DNA of 64,000 nucleotides, taken from contig CANMFM010000001.1 in the NCBI GenBank assembly GCA_947497175.1, positions 1 through 64,000 on the forward strand. Direction: 5' to 3'. Below the pieces are notes generated by a model. That model saw only the letters and a program-made list of their open reading frames with translations, was not told the DNA's origin and made no database searches. The stretch's first letter is position 1. Each line of letters begins with the position of its first letter. The DNA is from an uncultured Aquimarina sp. GTDB lineage: Bacteria; Bacteroidota; Bacteroidia; Flavobacteriales; Flavobacteriaceae. Made by a program: the position numbers and the translations under genes. Positions 15,985 to 26,582 of the stretch are shown piece by piece.

Positions 15985-18747
15985 ATGAGAAAAATTACAT
16001 TAGTGGTAATGCTGATAGTAAGTGTTATTGCTACTGCGCAAACAACAATTAAGGGAAAGGTGGTAGACGACAGTAATCAACCGATCCCCGGGGCCAACAT
16101 AGCACTAAAAGGTGCTGGAGTAGGTACTGTCACAGATTTCGATGGTCTTTTTTCTTTGACTGTAGAGCAAGCACTACCCTTTACTATTACGGTTAGTAGT
16201 ATAGGTTTTGAGACGACTTCAGTCACTATTTCTTCAGAGACACAAGATATAAACGTCATCTTGAAAGAAGGGACAGAACTCGATGAAGTTATTGTTTCCG
16301 CATCAAGAACACCTGAACGTATTTTTGAATCTCCTGTAAGTGTAGAACGCTTTGGAATTAAAGAAATTAAGACGACACCTTCGGTCGATTTTTATGATGG
16401 ATTAGAAAACTTAAAGGGTGTTGATATCAATACAAATAGTTTGACATTTAAGTCTATAAACACCAGAGGTTTTGCAACCTTTGCCAATACACGTTTTGTG
16501 CAATTGGTTGATGGTATGGATAATACAGCACCGGCACTAAATTTTGTACTCGGTAACCTTATAGGGATGACAGAGTTAGATGTAAATAGTGTAGAATTAT
16601 TACCTGGTGCGTCTTCTGCTCTCTATGGTGCCAACGCCTTTAATGGTATTTTGTTCATGACTAGTAAAAGCCCTTTTGATCATCAAGGGATAAGTGCGTA
16701 TGCAAAAGGAGGAATAACTTCTCAAGAAGCCGCGGGAGATAACAATTTTTATGATTATGGAGTTAGACTCGCACATGCATTTTCTGATAAGTTCGCTGCC
16801 AAAGCTAATTTTGCCTATTTGAGAGGTACAGATTGGTTTGCAAACAGTGAGGTAAATGTTCTAAATCCTGGAACAAATAGATTAGATCCTAATTATGATG
16901 GATTAAATGTTTATGGAGATGAAGTAAGTACGAATATTAGAGGAGTGGGTGAAGTGCTTGTAGATCGAGGAATACTGCCCGCAGGTGCAGAAAATTTATT
17001 ACCTGATTCGAATGTTAGTAGAACAGGGTATTTAGAAACCGATTTAAATCAAAATAGAGCCGAAAGTATAAAGTTTGACGCTGCAATGCATTATCGACCT
17101 TTTGCAGATGATTTTGAAGTGATTTATCATGGAAAAGTGGGTAGAGGAACTACGATTTATCAAGGCGCAAATAGATATTCTATTCGTAACTTTTTTATAC
17201 AACAGCATAAGTTAGAGTTTAAGAATAATAACTTTTTTGTTAGAGGATATATAACAGATGAAGATGCTGGAGATTCTTACGATATTAGATTTACAGGAAT
17301 AAATATTAATAGATCATGGAAAGATGATCAAACATGGTTCGGAGAGTATGCGGGAACATTTGTTCAGGCAACTTTAGCAGGTCAATTACCAGAACAGGCA
17401 CATGCGCTTGCAAGACAAGTAGCCGATACCGGGCGTATTCTACCAGGCACGCCTGAGTTTTTACAGGCTTTCCAAACGGTGACCTCAGATCCAAATTTGG
17501 CAACAGGGTCAAAATTTCAGGACCAAACACAGTTAAGACATGCAGATGTTAACTACAACTTCAGCCATATAACGAGTGACTTTGCAGACATACAGGTAGG
17601 AGGATCATTTAGAGAGTATAAGCTTAATTCTTCAGGTACTATTTTTACAGATTTTGATGGTCCGATTCGCTATTCAGAATTTGGAGTATACACACAAATT
17701 CAAAAGAAATTTGCAGACGAAAGGGCTAAAGTAACCGCTTCGGTACGTTATGATAAGTCAGAGCTATTCGATGGTAATTTCTCTCCAAGATTATCACTGG
17801 GATATACATTAGGACAAGATAGAAATCATAATATTAGGGCTTCAGTACAAACAGGGTTTAGAAATCCAACTACTCAGGATCTTTATATTGGATTAGATGT
17901 TGGTAGAGCAGTATTAGTAGGTTCTGCAGAAGATAATTTAGATAGAGACGTTAGAACATTTGATGATGTTAGTGGCGAAGGTCAGCGTATACTCGGGTCA
18001 AATACAGTGAGTATAGTGGGGAGATCTGCTTATGAAAATTCTTTTTCGGTGACTTCTGTAGAGAATGGGGCTCCTCAGGCTTCCACTGCAAGCCCGGTTG
18101 AACCTGAAAAAATTCTTGCTTTTGAGCTGGGATATCGTGGTAAGGTAGATAAATTTATTATTGATGTAAGTGGTTACATCAATCAATATAGTGACTTTAT
18201 TTCTCAACAAAACGTTATTATTCCGTATTATGGACAAGTTGGGGATCAAAGTTTGTCTCTGTTGGCACTAGAAAATGATGATTTTAGAGTGTATCAGGCC
18301 TATACAAATTCTAATGTTGATATAAGATCTTTTGGTGCCACCGTGGGTGTTAACACTAAACTTCCTATGGATTTTGATTTTGGCGTAAATTATACGTATG
18401 CAAAACAAGATTTTGACCAAGAAGACGACCCTGATTTTATTGCTAGTTTTAATACTCCAGAGCATAAAGTTAAAGCTACTTTTGGTCATACAGATGTATT
18501 CAAGAACTTCGGATTTAATACAAGTTTCAGATGGAGCGATGACTATTTTTGGGAAGCCTCTTTTGGAAACGGAGATGTTCCTTCCTTTTCTGTATTCGAT
18601 GCACAAATAAATTATAAAATTCCAAAATTGAAGACGACCCTAAAAGTAGGAGCGACAAATATTGGAGGGGATGAATATTTTACAGCATTTGGTACTGGAT
18701 TTATAGGGTCTCAATATTACGTAGGTTTGTCTATCAATAATTTATAA
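15985..18747 (+). CDS. TonB-dependent receptor, tandem paralogue 2
   Basis: 920 residues with the same architecture as its neighbour: signal peptide MRKITLVVMLIVSVIATAQ, regulatory-like domain (IKGKVVDDSNQPIPGANIALKG...TDFDG), plug with VSASRTPERIFESPVSVERFG, QLVDGMDN and VELLPGASSALYGANAFNG, and a barrel ending GSQYYVGLSINNL. Long stretches are identical to paralogue 1, such as FDHQGISAYAKGGITSQEA and DIQVGGSFREYKLNSSGT-like blocks. I see no perfect TAnnTTTG box in front. The SGNH lipoprotein starts 26 bases after its stop, so this paralogue is the one coupled to that enzyme. Confidence 0.93.
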   Translation: MRKITLVVMLIVSVIATAQTTIKGKVVDDSNQPIPGANIALKGAGVGTVTDFDGLFSLTVEQALPFTITVSSIGFETTSVTISSETQDINVILKEGTELDEVIVSASRTPERIFESPVSVERFGIKEIKTTPSVDFYDGLENLKGVDINTNSLTFKSINTRGFATFANTRFVQLVDGMDNTAPALNFVLGNLIGMTELDVNSVELLPGASSALYGANAFNGILFMTSKSPFDHQGISAYAKGGITSQEAAGDNNFYDYGVRLAHAFSDKFAAKANFAYLRGTDWFANSEVNVLNPGTNRLDPNYDGLNVYGDEVSTNIRGVGEVLVDRGILPAGAENLLPDSNVSRTGYLETDLNQNRAESIKFDAAMHYRPFADDFEVIYHGKVGRGTTIYQGANRYSIRNFFIQQHKLEFKNNNFFVRGYITDEDAGDSYDIRFTGININRSWKDDQTWFGEYAGTFVQATLAGQLPEQAHALARQVADTGRILPGTPEFLQAFQTVTSDPNLATGSKFQDQTQLRHADVNYNFSHITSDFADIQVGGSFREYKLNSSGTIFTDFDGPIRYSEFGVYTQIQKKFADERAKVTASVRYDKSELFDGNFSPRLSLGYTLGQDRNHNIRASVQTGFRNPTTQDLYIGLDVGRAVLVGSAEDNLDRDVRTFDDVSGEGQRILGSNTVSIVGRSAYENSFSVTSVENGAPQASTASPVEPEKILAFELGYRGKVDKFIIDVSGYINQYSDFISQQNVIIPYYGQVGDQSLSLLALENDDFRVYQAYTNSNVDIRSFGATVGVNTKLPMDFDFGVNYTYAKQDFDQEDDPDFIASFNTPEHKVKATFGHTDVFKNFGFNTSFRWSDDYFWEASFGNGDVPSFSVFDAQINYKIPKLKTTLKVGATNIGGDEYFTAFGTGFIGSQYYVGLSINNL

Positions 18748-18773
18748 TCAAAAAATTCATAAAAATAAAACAA

Positions 18774-20318
18774 ATGAATACTCAATATAAATGGTTATTA
18801 ATCCTGTTAATTTTTGGGATTATAGGCTGCGAATCAGATGATGATACTCCACTAACAGAGGTTGAAGTGCCTGTTACGGCAGGAAATGCTGATTTTTCAA
18901 AATATGTCGCTCTAGGAAACTCCTTAACTGCAGGCTTTACAGATGGCGCCCTGTTTGTAGCTGCACAAGAAAATTCTTTACCCAACATTTTATCTAAACA
19001 ATTCGCACTGGCAGGTGGAGGAACTTTTACACAACCTTTGATGAGTGATAATATTGGCGGTGCATTATTAGGAGGAACTCAGATTCTAGCTCCTAGATTA
19101 TTTTTTAACGGGTCTGGTCCAGCTCCTCTAGAGGCTACACCCACTACAGAAATTTCTGCAAGTTTATCGGGTTCATTTAATAACATGGGAATTCCAGGAG
19201 CTAAAAGTTTTCATCTTGTTGCTCCGGGATATGGAAATATTGCCGGGTTAGGTACCATGCCAGCAACAGCAAACCCTTATTATGTTAGAATAGCTTCTAG
19301 TGCTACCTCTACCGTGTTAGAAGATGCAATGGCACAAGACCCAACATTTTTCTCGTTGTGGATTGGTAATAATGATGTATTAGGATATGCTCTTAGTGGT
19401 GGAGATGGTACAGACCCGATTACAGATACAGCCGTATTTACGCAGGCATATGACGCTTTAGTAACTACATTAACTTCTCAGGGTGCAAAAGGGGTAGTTT
19501 TTAATATCCCGGATGTAACGGCTATTGCACATTTTACCACGGTTCCGTTTAAACCTCTAGATCCAAATAATGAAGCTTTTGGACCATTAATTCCGGCGTT
19601 AAATGCACAATTTGCTGGATTGAATCAGGTTTTTGATGCGTTAGGAGTGTCAGAAAGGAAGATAATGTTTAATACCCAGGTAGATAGCACAAGTGCAGTT
19701 ATCGTAAAAGATGAATCATTGATAGATCTTTCTGCCGAAATTACAGGCGCATTGCAAATGGCAGGAGTCGATGCGGGTACAGCCACAATAACAGGATTTT
19801 TGTATGGCCAGGCAAGACAAGCCAACAAAAATGATCTTTTAGTGTTGCCAAGTTCATCCATTATTGGCCAGGTGAATACTGCTGCAGTTATGGATTTAAT
19901 GTCAACATTTGGATTGTCACAAGAACAAGCCGGCCAGTTAGCGGTTAACGGGATTACCTTTCCGTTAGAAGATAAATGGGTGCTTCTGCCAAGTGAACAA
20001 GAAGAGATAGCTAATGCAACAACAGCATTTAATGCAGTTATAGATGCCGCAGTGCAGCAACAAGGTTTGGCCTTTGTAGATGCTAATGGCCTTTTGGATC
20101 AGGTATCTGAAACTGGAATACAGTTTGATGAGTTTTTGATCCGGGGTAATTTGGTGTTTGGTGGGTTATTCTCGCTAGATGGTGTGCACCCTACGGCACG
20201 GGGTTATGCATTTTTGGCAAATTCTGCAGCTCAGGCAATTAATGAAACCTACGGTTCTACTTTATCAATGGTAAAAGCTGTAGATTATCCAACTTTTTAT
20301 AGTGCGACACTTCCGTAG
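18774..20318 (+). CDS. SGNH/GDSL-type hydrolase lipoprotein (GDS changed to GNS)
   Basis: 514 residues. Lipoprotein signal MNTQYKWLLILLIFGIIGC (Cys19), followed by ESDDD, typical of surface-exposed Bacteroidota lipoproteins. SGNH blocks are present: block I VALGNSLTAG with Ser50 as nucleophile (Asn in place of the usual Asp), block III WIGNNDVLGYA with the oxyanion Asn, and block V DGVHPTARGYAFLA near the C-terminus with Asp and His. So all catalytic positions of an ester hydrolase remain. The enzyme is large for the family because of an insertion in the middle. Cotranscription with a TonB receptor suggests hydrolysis of an ester-linked ligand before or during uptake (inference). Confidence 0.85.
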   Translation: MNTQYKWLLILLIFGIIGCESDDDTPLTEVEVPVTAGNADFSKYVALGNSLTAGFTDGALFVAAQENSLPNILSKQFALAGGGTFTQPLMSDNIGGALLGGTQILAPRLFFNGSGPAPLEATPTTEISASLSGSFNNMGIPGAKSFHLVAPGYGNIAGLGTMPATANPYYVRIASSATSTVLEDAMAQDPTFFSLWIGNNDVLGYALSGGDGTDPITDTAVFTQAYDALVTTLTSQGAKGVVFNIPDVTAIAHFTTVPFKPLDPNNEAFGPLIPALNAQFAGLNQVFDALGVSERKIMFNTQVDSTSAVIVKDESLIDLSAEITGALQMAGVDAGTATITGFLYGQARQANKNDLLVLPSSSIIGQVNTAAVMDLMSTFGLSQEQAGQLAVNGITFPLEDKWVLLPSEQEEIANATTAFNAVIDAAVQQQGLAFVDANGLLDQVSETGIQFDEFLIRGNLVFGGLFSLDGVHPTARGYAFLANSAAQAINETYGSTLSMVKAVDYPTFYSATLP

Positions 20319-20351
20319 AATTTAAAAATAATTAAAGATAAATTTTTCATC

Positions 20352-20382
20352 CCCGCCTGAAACTTTTTTAGGCGGGTTTTTT
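20352..20382 (+). terminator. rho-independent terminator overlapping the convergent gene's stop
   Basis: CCCGCCT (20352-20358), 11-base loop, AGGCGGG (20370-20376), then T6. The hairpin spans the stop codon of the leftward sterol-desaturase-like gene at 20368-20370. It is the terminator for the rightward receptor/lipoprotein transcript. Confidence 0.85.
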
Positions 20383-21657
20383 ATGCTGTCTCATGTCTTG
20401 TATGGATGGAGTATATTTTCTTTCGACCAGTTGAAAATAAAATGACAATACAAGAGAAGCAATCAAATAAATGACGACTACATATGTAGCGCCTTTAAAA
20501 ATTAAATCCATGTCAAACCACCCTCCTTGCTGTACTATTAATAATATGCCAAATATGACCTTAACAACTTCAGCGTATAGTGAAATAATATGTCTATCCA
20601 TTAATGAAGTATAGGCAAAAATTGAAAGAGCAATAAAAATAGCATAATAAATAATCTGCGTGAACTCCAGATTGCCAAAACTAATCAGAAGATAGTATAA
20701 TAGAGCTAATGTAATTGTTAACTGTAGCCACGACCATATCTTTAAAAATATGGAGCTCTCAGTTCTGTATTTTTTGCGGTTATAAGGGTCTGTAATAATA
20801 TGAATAGGATACTTTTCTTTTACATCATCAGGTCTCCATCCTGTTGGCATGTACCAGATCCTAATCTTATCCCACCAGTTTTTGGTTCGCCATGCGTCTT
20901 TTAAGATTCCCCAGGCGTGCATAAAATTTATATAAAAAGGATTCCAGGTATTTACTGGTTTTTTTACACCATACACTGGGGGCTTGTCTGGTAATTCTTC
21001 CTGGAAAGTGCCAAACCATTTATCCCAAAAAATAAAAATCTGTGAATAATTTTTGTCCAGATATTCATCATTAATGGCGTGATGCACTCTGTGGTGCGAA
21101 GGAGTCACAATGATATGCTCAAGAACTCCCATTTTACCTATCAAACGGGTGTGGTACCAGAACTGAGCAAATAAATGAATAGGAGCTACTATGGCTATGA
21201 CATGTGCAGGAATACCCAATAAAGCTAAGGGGATGTATAAAAAGAAGTAAATAGAGACGATAGCAGAAATACTCTGTCGAAGAGCACAAGCCAGGTTAAA
21301 TTCTTCACTGCTGTGGTGAATAATATGCCTGTTCCAGAAAAGATTTATAGTATGATTAAAACGATGAGACCAATAACCCGCAAAATCTAGTCCGATAAAA
21401 GTAAGAATGTATATCCAAACAGACGATTTGATTTCGACCAGAGCGATATGATCAACCATCCAATCATAACTTATTATGATTAACGCAAGCCCGGTTAAGC
21501 TTCTAAGAGTATCTGTTATGCCAGAGCTTAAACTGGAAATCGTATCCATTGCCTCATTAACAGGAATTCCTTTCCATCGGCTAACAAGATATTCTATCAG
21601 AATAAGGATAATAAACCCTGGGATGGCGTAGCTTAATGCAGTTGCATATGTTTCCAT
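20368..21657 (-). CDS. sterol desaturase / fatty acid hydroxylase superfamily membrane protein
   Basis: 429 residues with several transmembrane helices. The di-iron histidine clusters of the superfamily are present: SHRFNH (HxxxxH), WNRHIIHHSSEEFN (HxxHH) and the third cluster HHRVHHAINDEYLDKNYSQIFIFWDKWFGTF. These non-haem di-iron enzymes hydroxylate or desaturate lipid chains or sterol-like molecules at the membrane. The C-terminal third (from about 300) is an extra block of four to five helices. The bacterial substrate is unknown. It is transcribed away from the TetR gene at 21945; the shared 287-base spacer carries two TetR-type operators, so it may belong to that regulon. Confidence 0.87.
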   Translation of the reverse strand: METYATALSYAIPGFIILILIEYLVSRWKGIPVNEAMDTISSLSSGITDTLRSLTGLALIIISYDWMVDHIALVEIKSSVWIYILTFIGLDFAGYWSHRFNHTINLFWNRHIIHHSSEEFNLACALRQSISAIVSIYFFLYIPLALLGIPAHVIAIVAPIHLFAQFWYHTRLIGKMGVLEHIIVTPSHHRVHHAINDEYLDKNYSQIFIFWDKWFGTFQEELPDKPPVYGVKKPVNTWNPFYINFMHAWGILKDAWRTKNWWDKIRIWYMPTGWRPDDVKEKYPIHIITDPYNRKKYRTESSIFLKIWSWLQLTITLALLYYLLISFGNLEFTQIIYYAIFIALSIFAYTSLMDRHIISLYAEVVKVIFGILLIVQQGGWFDMDLIFKGATYVVVIYLIASLVLSFYFQLVERKYTPSIQDMRQHKKPA

Positions 21658-21883
21658 GAATTAAAAATATAAAAATTAGGAATTTACAAAATAGTCAAAA
21701 TTTTAGAATTCACGTCGCGTTTTAGAGGATTTCAAACATTAGAATACTGTTGTGGAATTGGTGTAAGTAATAAAACTCATCTGTTGCGCATTTAGAAATA
21801 AGGACTAAAAAAAGTTGTTTTTTCTTTTTCAGTTATGCACCCAAACCAACGAATCTTAGTGTAAAATACCTTACATGTTAAAA

Positions 21884-21932
21884 TTAGTATGAGCATACTA
21901 ACAATATAAATAAATTAGTATATTTATACTAA
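21884..21932. promoter_or_regulatory. two identical-arm palindromic operators (probable TetR sites)
   Basis: Site 1: TTAGTAT GAGC ATACTAA (21884-21901). Site 2: TTAGTAT ATTT ATACTAA (21915-21932). The arms are identical and perfect and the spacers are both 4 bases; the centres are 31 bases apart, close to three helical turns. A third half-site, ATACTAA, occurs at 21949-21955 over the start of the TetR gene. This is the classic layout of an autoregulated TetR promoter shared by divergent genes. The remaining part of the spacer, 21658-21883, shows nothing else. Confidence 0.75.
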
Positions 21933-21944
21933 AATACAAGCATT

Positions 21945-22592
21945 TTGAATACTAAATCTGAAATTATCAAGCATTCGGTAGCTCTTTTTAATAAAAAAGG
22001 ATTCTTTAATGTAAGTATCAAAGAGATCACTGAAACTATGGGGATAAGCCCCGGTAATTTTACATATCATTTTAAAAAGAAAGAATTTTTATTATCTGCT
22101 ATTCAAGATGAAATACTTAGTAGCTCCGTCGATATTATGCCTAAAGGGCGATATGTTACTCTAGATCATTTTGAAGAAATGTTTAGAAAATTTTATACTG
22201 TTCAGCAGCGATTTAGCTTTTTTTTTCTTGATATATCTTACCTTATTGTAGAGTATCCTTCAATTTTGGATGGATATAAGTTAGCAACAAAAAAACGGTT
22301 TTCTGAAGCAAGAAAATTAGTAGATCATTTTATTGCTTCGGGTAGATTGCTTCCAGACAACGATCGAATAGATTATGATGTTGTTATTCATAATCTTTGG
22401 ATGGTAAGCACATTTTGGACCACAAGCACGATGTTAATTAATAAAAAAAATAGTGCTTTATTGAACAATTCTCCCATAGATGCCTTGTGGGGGGTTTTGT
22501 CGCCTTACCTAACTACCAAAGGATATGACGAATACCAGGAAATAATTCACTTCAATACAGAAAAAACAAATACAAATTCTAAGAAAATATAA
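21945..22592 (+). CDS. TetR/AcrR family transcriptional regulator
   Basis: 215 residues. It starts with TTG at 21945; an in-frame stop lies at 21930 and no ATG fits, and the HTH begins right after. The N-terminal helix-turn-helix is clear: SEIIKHSVALFNKKGFFNVSIKEITETMGISPGNFTYHFKKKEFLL (about 4-50). The rest is a divergent ligand-binding domain with aromatic-rich helices. Two perfect palindromes directly upstream are probably its own operators. The class II aldolase gene starts 2 bases after its stop, so the regulator, aldolase and transporter are likely one operon that it controls. The inducer is unknown. Confidence 0.88.
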   Translation: MNTKSEIIKHSVALFNKKGFFNVSIKEITETMGISPGNFTYHFKKKEFLLSAIQDEILSSSVDIMPKGRYVTLDHFEEMFRKFYTVQQRFSFFFLDISYLIVEYPSILDGYKLATKKRFSEARKLVDHFIASGRLLPDNDRIDYDVVIHNLWMVSTFWTTSTMLINKKNSALLNNSPIDALWGVLSPYLTTKGYDEYQEIIHFNTEKTNTNSKKI

Positions 22593-22594
22593 TT

Positions 22595-23386
22595 ATGGCG
22601 GTACCTAATCCACCTTTAGAAATGTTTCCGGAAAACACTCCGTTTCCACCAAAGTTTAAGGATATAAAGCAAGAACGAGACTATCTAAAAAAGAAACTTA
22701 CAGGTGCGTTCAGAATATTTGGAAAATTTGGCTTTTCTGAAGGCGTAGCTGGGCATATTACTGTTCGTGATCCAGAGCATAACGATCACTTTTGGGTAAA
22801 TCCATTTGGACTTTCTTTTAATTTGATAACGCCAACTGATCTATTGTTAGTAAATCACAATGGAGATGTTGTAGAGGGAAACCTTCCGCTCAACAGGGCG
22901 GCTTTTGCAATTCATTCTCAAATACATGCTGCAAGACCAGATGTGGTAGCTGCAGCTCATGCCCATTCTGTATATGGGAAAACATTTTCTGCCCTGGGAA
23001 AAGAACTCGCACCTATTACACAAGATGCATGTGCTTTTTATAAAGACCATGCTTTGTTTACTGATTATTCAGGAATAGTAAATGAGTTAGAAGAAGGTAA
23101 AAGAATAGCAAAAGCACTTGATGATAATAAGGCGGCGATACTTCAAAATCATGGTCTGATTACAGTAGGACATACAATAGATGAAGCGGCCTGGTGGTTT
23201 ATTACTATGGAGCGAAGCTGCCAAGCACAACTGTTGGCGATGCAAACCAGAGAGGAATTAGTTGAAATAGATCACGAAACAGCAATGAAAACTCGAGCAG
23301 AACTTGGTTTCCCATTAGCAGGCTATTTTCAGTTTCAACCCATGTGGCAAGATATAAGTGTATCTTTAGATTTCATAAGAGTATAA
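22595..23386 (+). CDS. class II aldolase/adducin family protein
   Basis: 263 residues. Belongs to the L-fuculose-phosphate aldolase / adducin-head fold. Visible are the N-terminal GFSEGVAGHITVRDPEHNDHFWVNPFG block, the zinc-binding His pair in VAAAHAHSVYGK (about 107-118), and ILQNHGLITVGHTIDEAAWWF (about 179-199) with the third zinc His. Stand-alone members of this subgroup are often annotated as class II aldolase and may act on hydroxylated carbonyl compounds rather than sugar phosphates. Sits between TetR and the BASS transporter in one operon, which suggests catabolism of an imported anionic compound. Confidence 0.87.
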   Translation: MAVPNPPLEMFPENTPFPPKFKDIKQERDYLKKKLTGAFRIFGKFGFSEGVAGHITVRDPEHNDHFWVNPFGLSFNLITPTDLLLVNHNGDVVEGNLPLNRAAFAIHSQIHAARPDVVAAAHAHSVYGKTFSALGKELAPITQDACAFYKDHALFTDYSGIVNELEEGKRIAKALDDNKAAILQNHGLITVGHTIDEAAWWFITMERSCQAQLLAMQTREELVEIDHETAMKTRAELGFPLAGYFQFQPMWQDISVSLDFIRV

Positions 23387-23429
23387 TCCAAAAAATCGGA
23401 ATACATTCAATTACAAATACAAATAACAA

Positions 23430-24275
23430 ATGAATGAAACTGGCACTATAATCATCGCAATATCTCTAATGATTATTATGTTCGGGATGGGGTTATCTCT
23501 AACAAGCAATGATTTTAAAAGGATAGCTAAAAACCCAAAAGCCGTGGTAATAGGGCTGTTAAATCAATTGATCTTTTTACCGGTTATAGGGTATCTGCTG
23601 GTTAGCTTTTTAGACTTAAAGCCTGAGATCTCAATTGGCATTATGATTCTTGCTGCATGTCCGGGTGGTGCTACATCCAATGTTATTGCACATTTAGCAA
23701 AAGGCGATACGGCATTATCAGTAACGCTTACTGCTGTATCAAGCGTTATTACCATTATTACAATACCTTTCATTGTTCAATTTGCGCTTTTAGAGTTTTT
23801 AGGAGAAGCAGGAAAAGTGGTGCTTAATGTGCTGCAAATGATAGGACAACTACTTGTTATAGTGATTATACCTGTTTTCATAGGGATGTTAATCAGGGCA
23901 AAGGCAACACTTTTTGCCTCAAGAATGGGTAAACCCGTTAGGATAGCATCTGTTGCTTTACTAGTATTTATTACTACAGCATTGTTCATAAAAGAACGTC
24001 ATAATATTATACCTTATTTTAAACAGGCAGGGTTGCCTACTATATTATTAAACATAACAAGTATGATATTAGGGTATACAACGGCATACCTGCTTAAACT
24101 AAAAAAGCCACAAGCAATTAGTATCGCTGTAGAATCTGGTGTTCAAAACTCGGCATTAGCGATTACTATCGCTGTCGTAACTTTACAAAACACAGCTTTT
24201 GGTATTGCTGCAGCTATTTATACCTTAGTAATGTATGTGGCAGGTTTTGCAATTATTCTTTTTGGAAGAAAATAG
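23430..24275 (+). CDS. bile acid:sodium symporter (BASS) family transporter
   Basis: 281 residues, eight to nine hydrophobic helices. Family marks: GMGLSLTSNDFKRIAKNPKAVVIGLLNQLIFLPVIGYLL (residues 20-58), MILAACPGGATSNVIAHLAKGDTALSVTLTA (71-101, sodium-binding motif region) and AVESGVQNSALAI (232-244). BASS proteins carry organic anions such as bile acids, pantoate, pyruvate and keto acids with sodium. Context (TetR, class II aldolase) suggests it supplies the aldolase's substrate; the true substrate is unknown. Confidence 0.9.
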   Translation: MNETGTIIIAISLMIIMFGMGLSLTSNDFKRIAKNPKAVVIGLLNQLIFLPVIGYLLVSFLDLKPEISIGIMILAACPGGATSNVIAHLAKGDTALSVTLTAVSSVITIITIPFIVQFALLEFLGEAGKVVLNVLQMIGQLLVIVIIPVFIGMLIRAKATLFASRMGKPVRIASVALLVFITTALFIKERHNIIPYFKQAGLPTILLNITSMILGYTTAYLLKLKKPQAISIAVESGVQNSALAITIAVVTLQNTAFGIAAAIYTLVMYVAGFAIILFGRK

Positions 24276-24413
24276 TTTAGAAAACAAATAATTAGAAAAC
24301 TTCTGTTGTATTGTCTTACAGTATTTTGTCTTAAAAAAGAAGGCTAAAAAAGAGATATTTCTTGACTTCAAAAAAACAAAACAAAAGGAGTTATTTTTTT
24401 CATTTTAAAAGAC

Positions 24414-24421
24414 TATATTTG
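24414..24421 (+). promoter_or_regulatory. -7 promoter box of atpDC
   Basis: TATATTTG, perfect match to TAnnTTTG, followed by a leader of about 80 nt to the atpD ATG. Confidence 0.7.
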
Positions 24422-24503
24422 CAGCCTGAAAAAAGGTCGTATTTATTATAGCTTAATGAAAGATCTTTTTATCATAGTTAAATACTAAACATTAAATAGT
24501 TAG

Positions 24504-26015
<1,512 letters not shown>

Positions 26016-26104
26016 AATAGATATGAGAAGTTAGTATAGAGTAATGAGAAGTAACCCTTCTTAATTTCTAGCTACTAACTACCAACTACTTAATACTAAA
26101 AAAT

Positions 26105-26383
26105 ATGTATTTAGAAATAGTAACTCCAGAAGCAGTATTATTTAGTGGCGAAGTCACTTCGATAGCCGTACCAGGTGTTGATGGAGAGTTTCAGATGTTA
26201 GATAATCACGCACCTATTATTTCATTACTTGCAAAAGGAAATGTAAAGGTATACGGTGATATGAATTTAGAAGAAGAAGTTGCAGATAAATTTACCAAAG
26301 GTGAAAATGGAGCAACATTACTTCCCATAAATTCAGGAACTATCGAAATGAAAGATAATAAAGTAATTGTCTTAGCAGACTAA
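26105..26383 (+). CDS. atpC: F1F0 ATP synthase subunit epsilon
   Basis: 92 residues, the short form with only the N-terminal beta-sandwich (MYLEIVTPEAVLFSGEVTSIAVPGVDGEFQMLDNHAPIISLL). The C-terminal helical hairpin that inhibits ATP hydrolysis in longer homologues is absent, as is common in Bacteroidota. It lies 89 bases after atpD and ends at its own terminator. Confidence 0.95.
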   Translation: MYLEIVTPEAVLFSGEVTSIAVPGVDGEFQMLDNHAPIISLLAKGNVKVYGDMNLEEEVADKFTKGENGATLLPINSGTIEMKDNKVIVLAD

Positions 26384-26405
26384 GCGATTCCTATTATAAA
26401 ATAGT

Positions 26406-26437
26406 AAAAGCATCCTTTTTAAGAGGATGCTTTTTTT
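26406..26437 (+). terminator. rho-independent terminator after atpC
   Basis: AGCATCCT (26409-26416), 7-base loop, AGGATGCT (26424-26431), then T-run. Confidence 0.88.
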
Positions 26438-26582
26438 GTTTTTAGATCATATGTTTAGATAGGGTTAACATACATAACATTAATGAAATAATATCATAAG
26501 ATAGTCATAAGTTAGAGCTAATCTTTCATAAGAGGAAATGGTTAATTTTAAGTCATAAACTAACCTAACATATACTCTTAAA

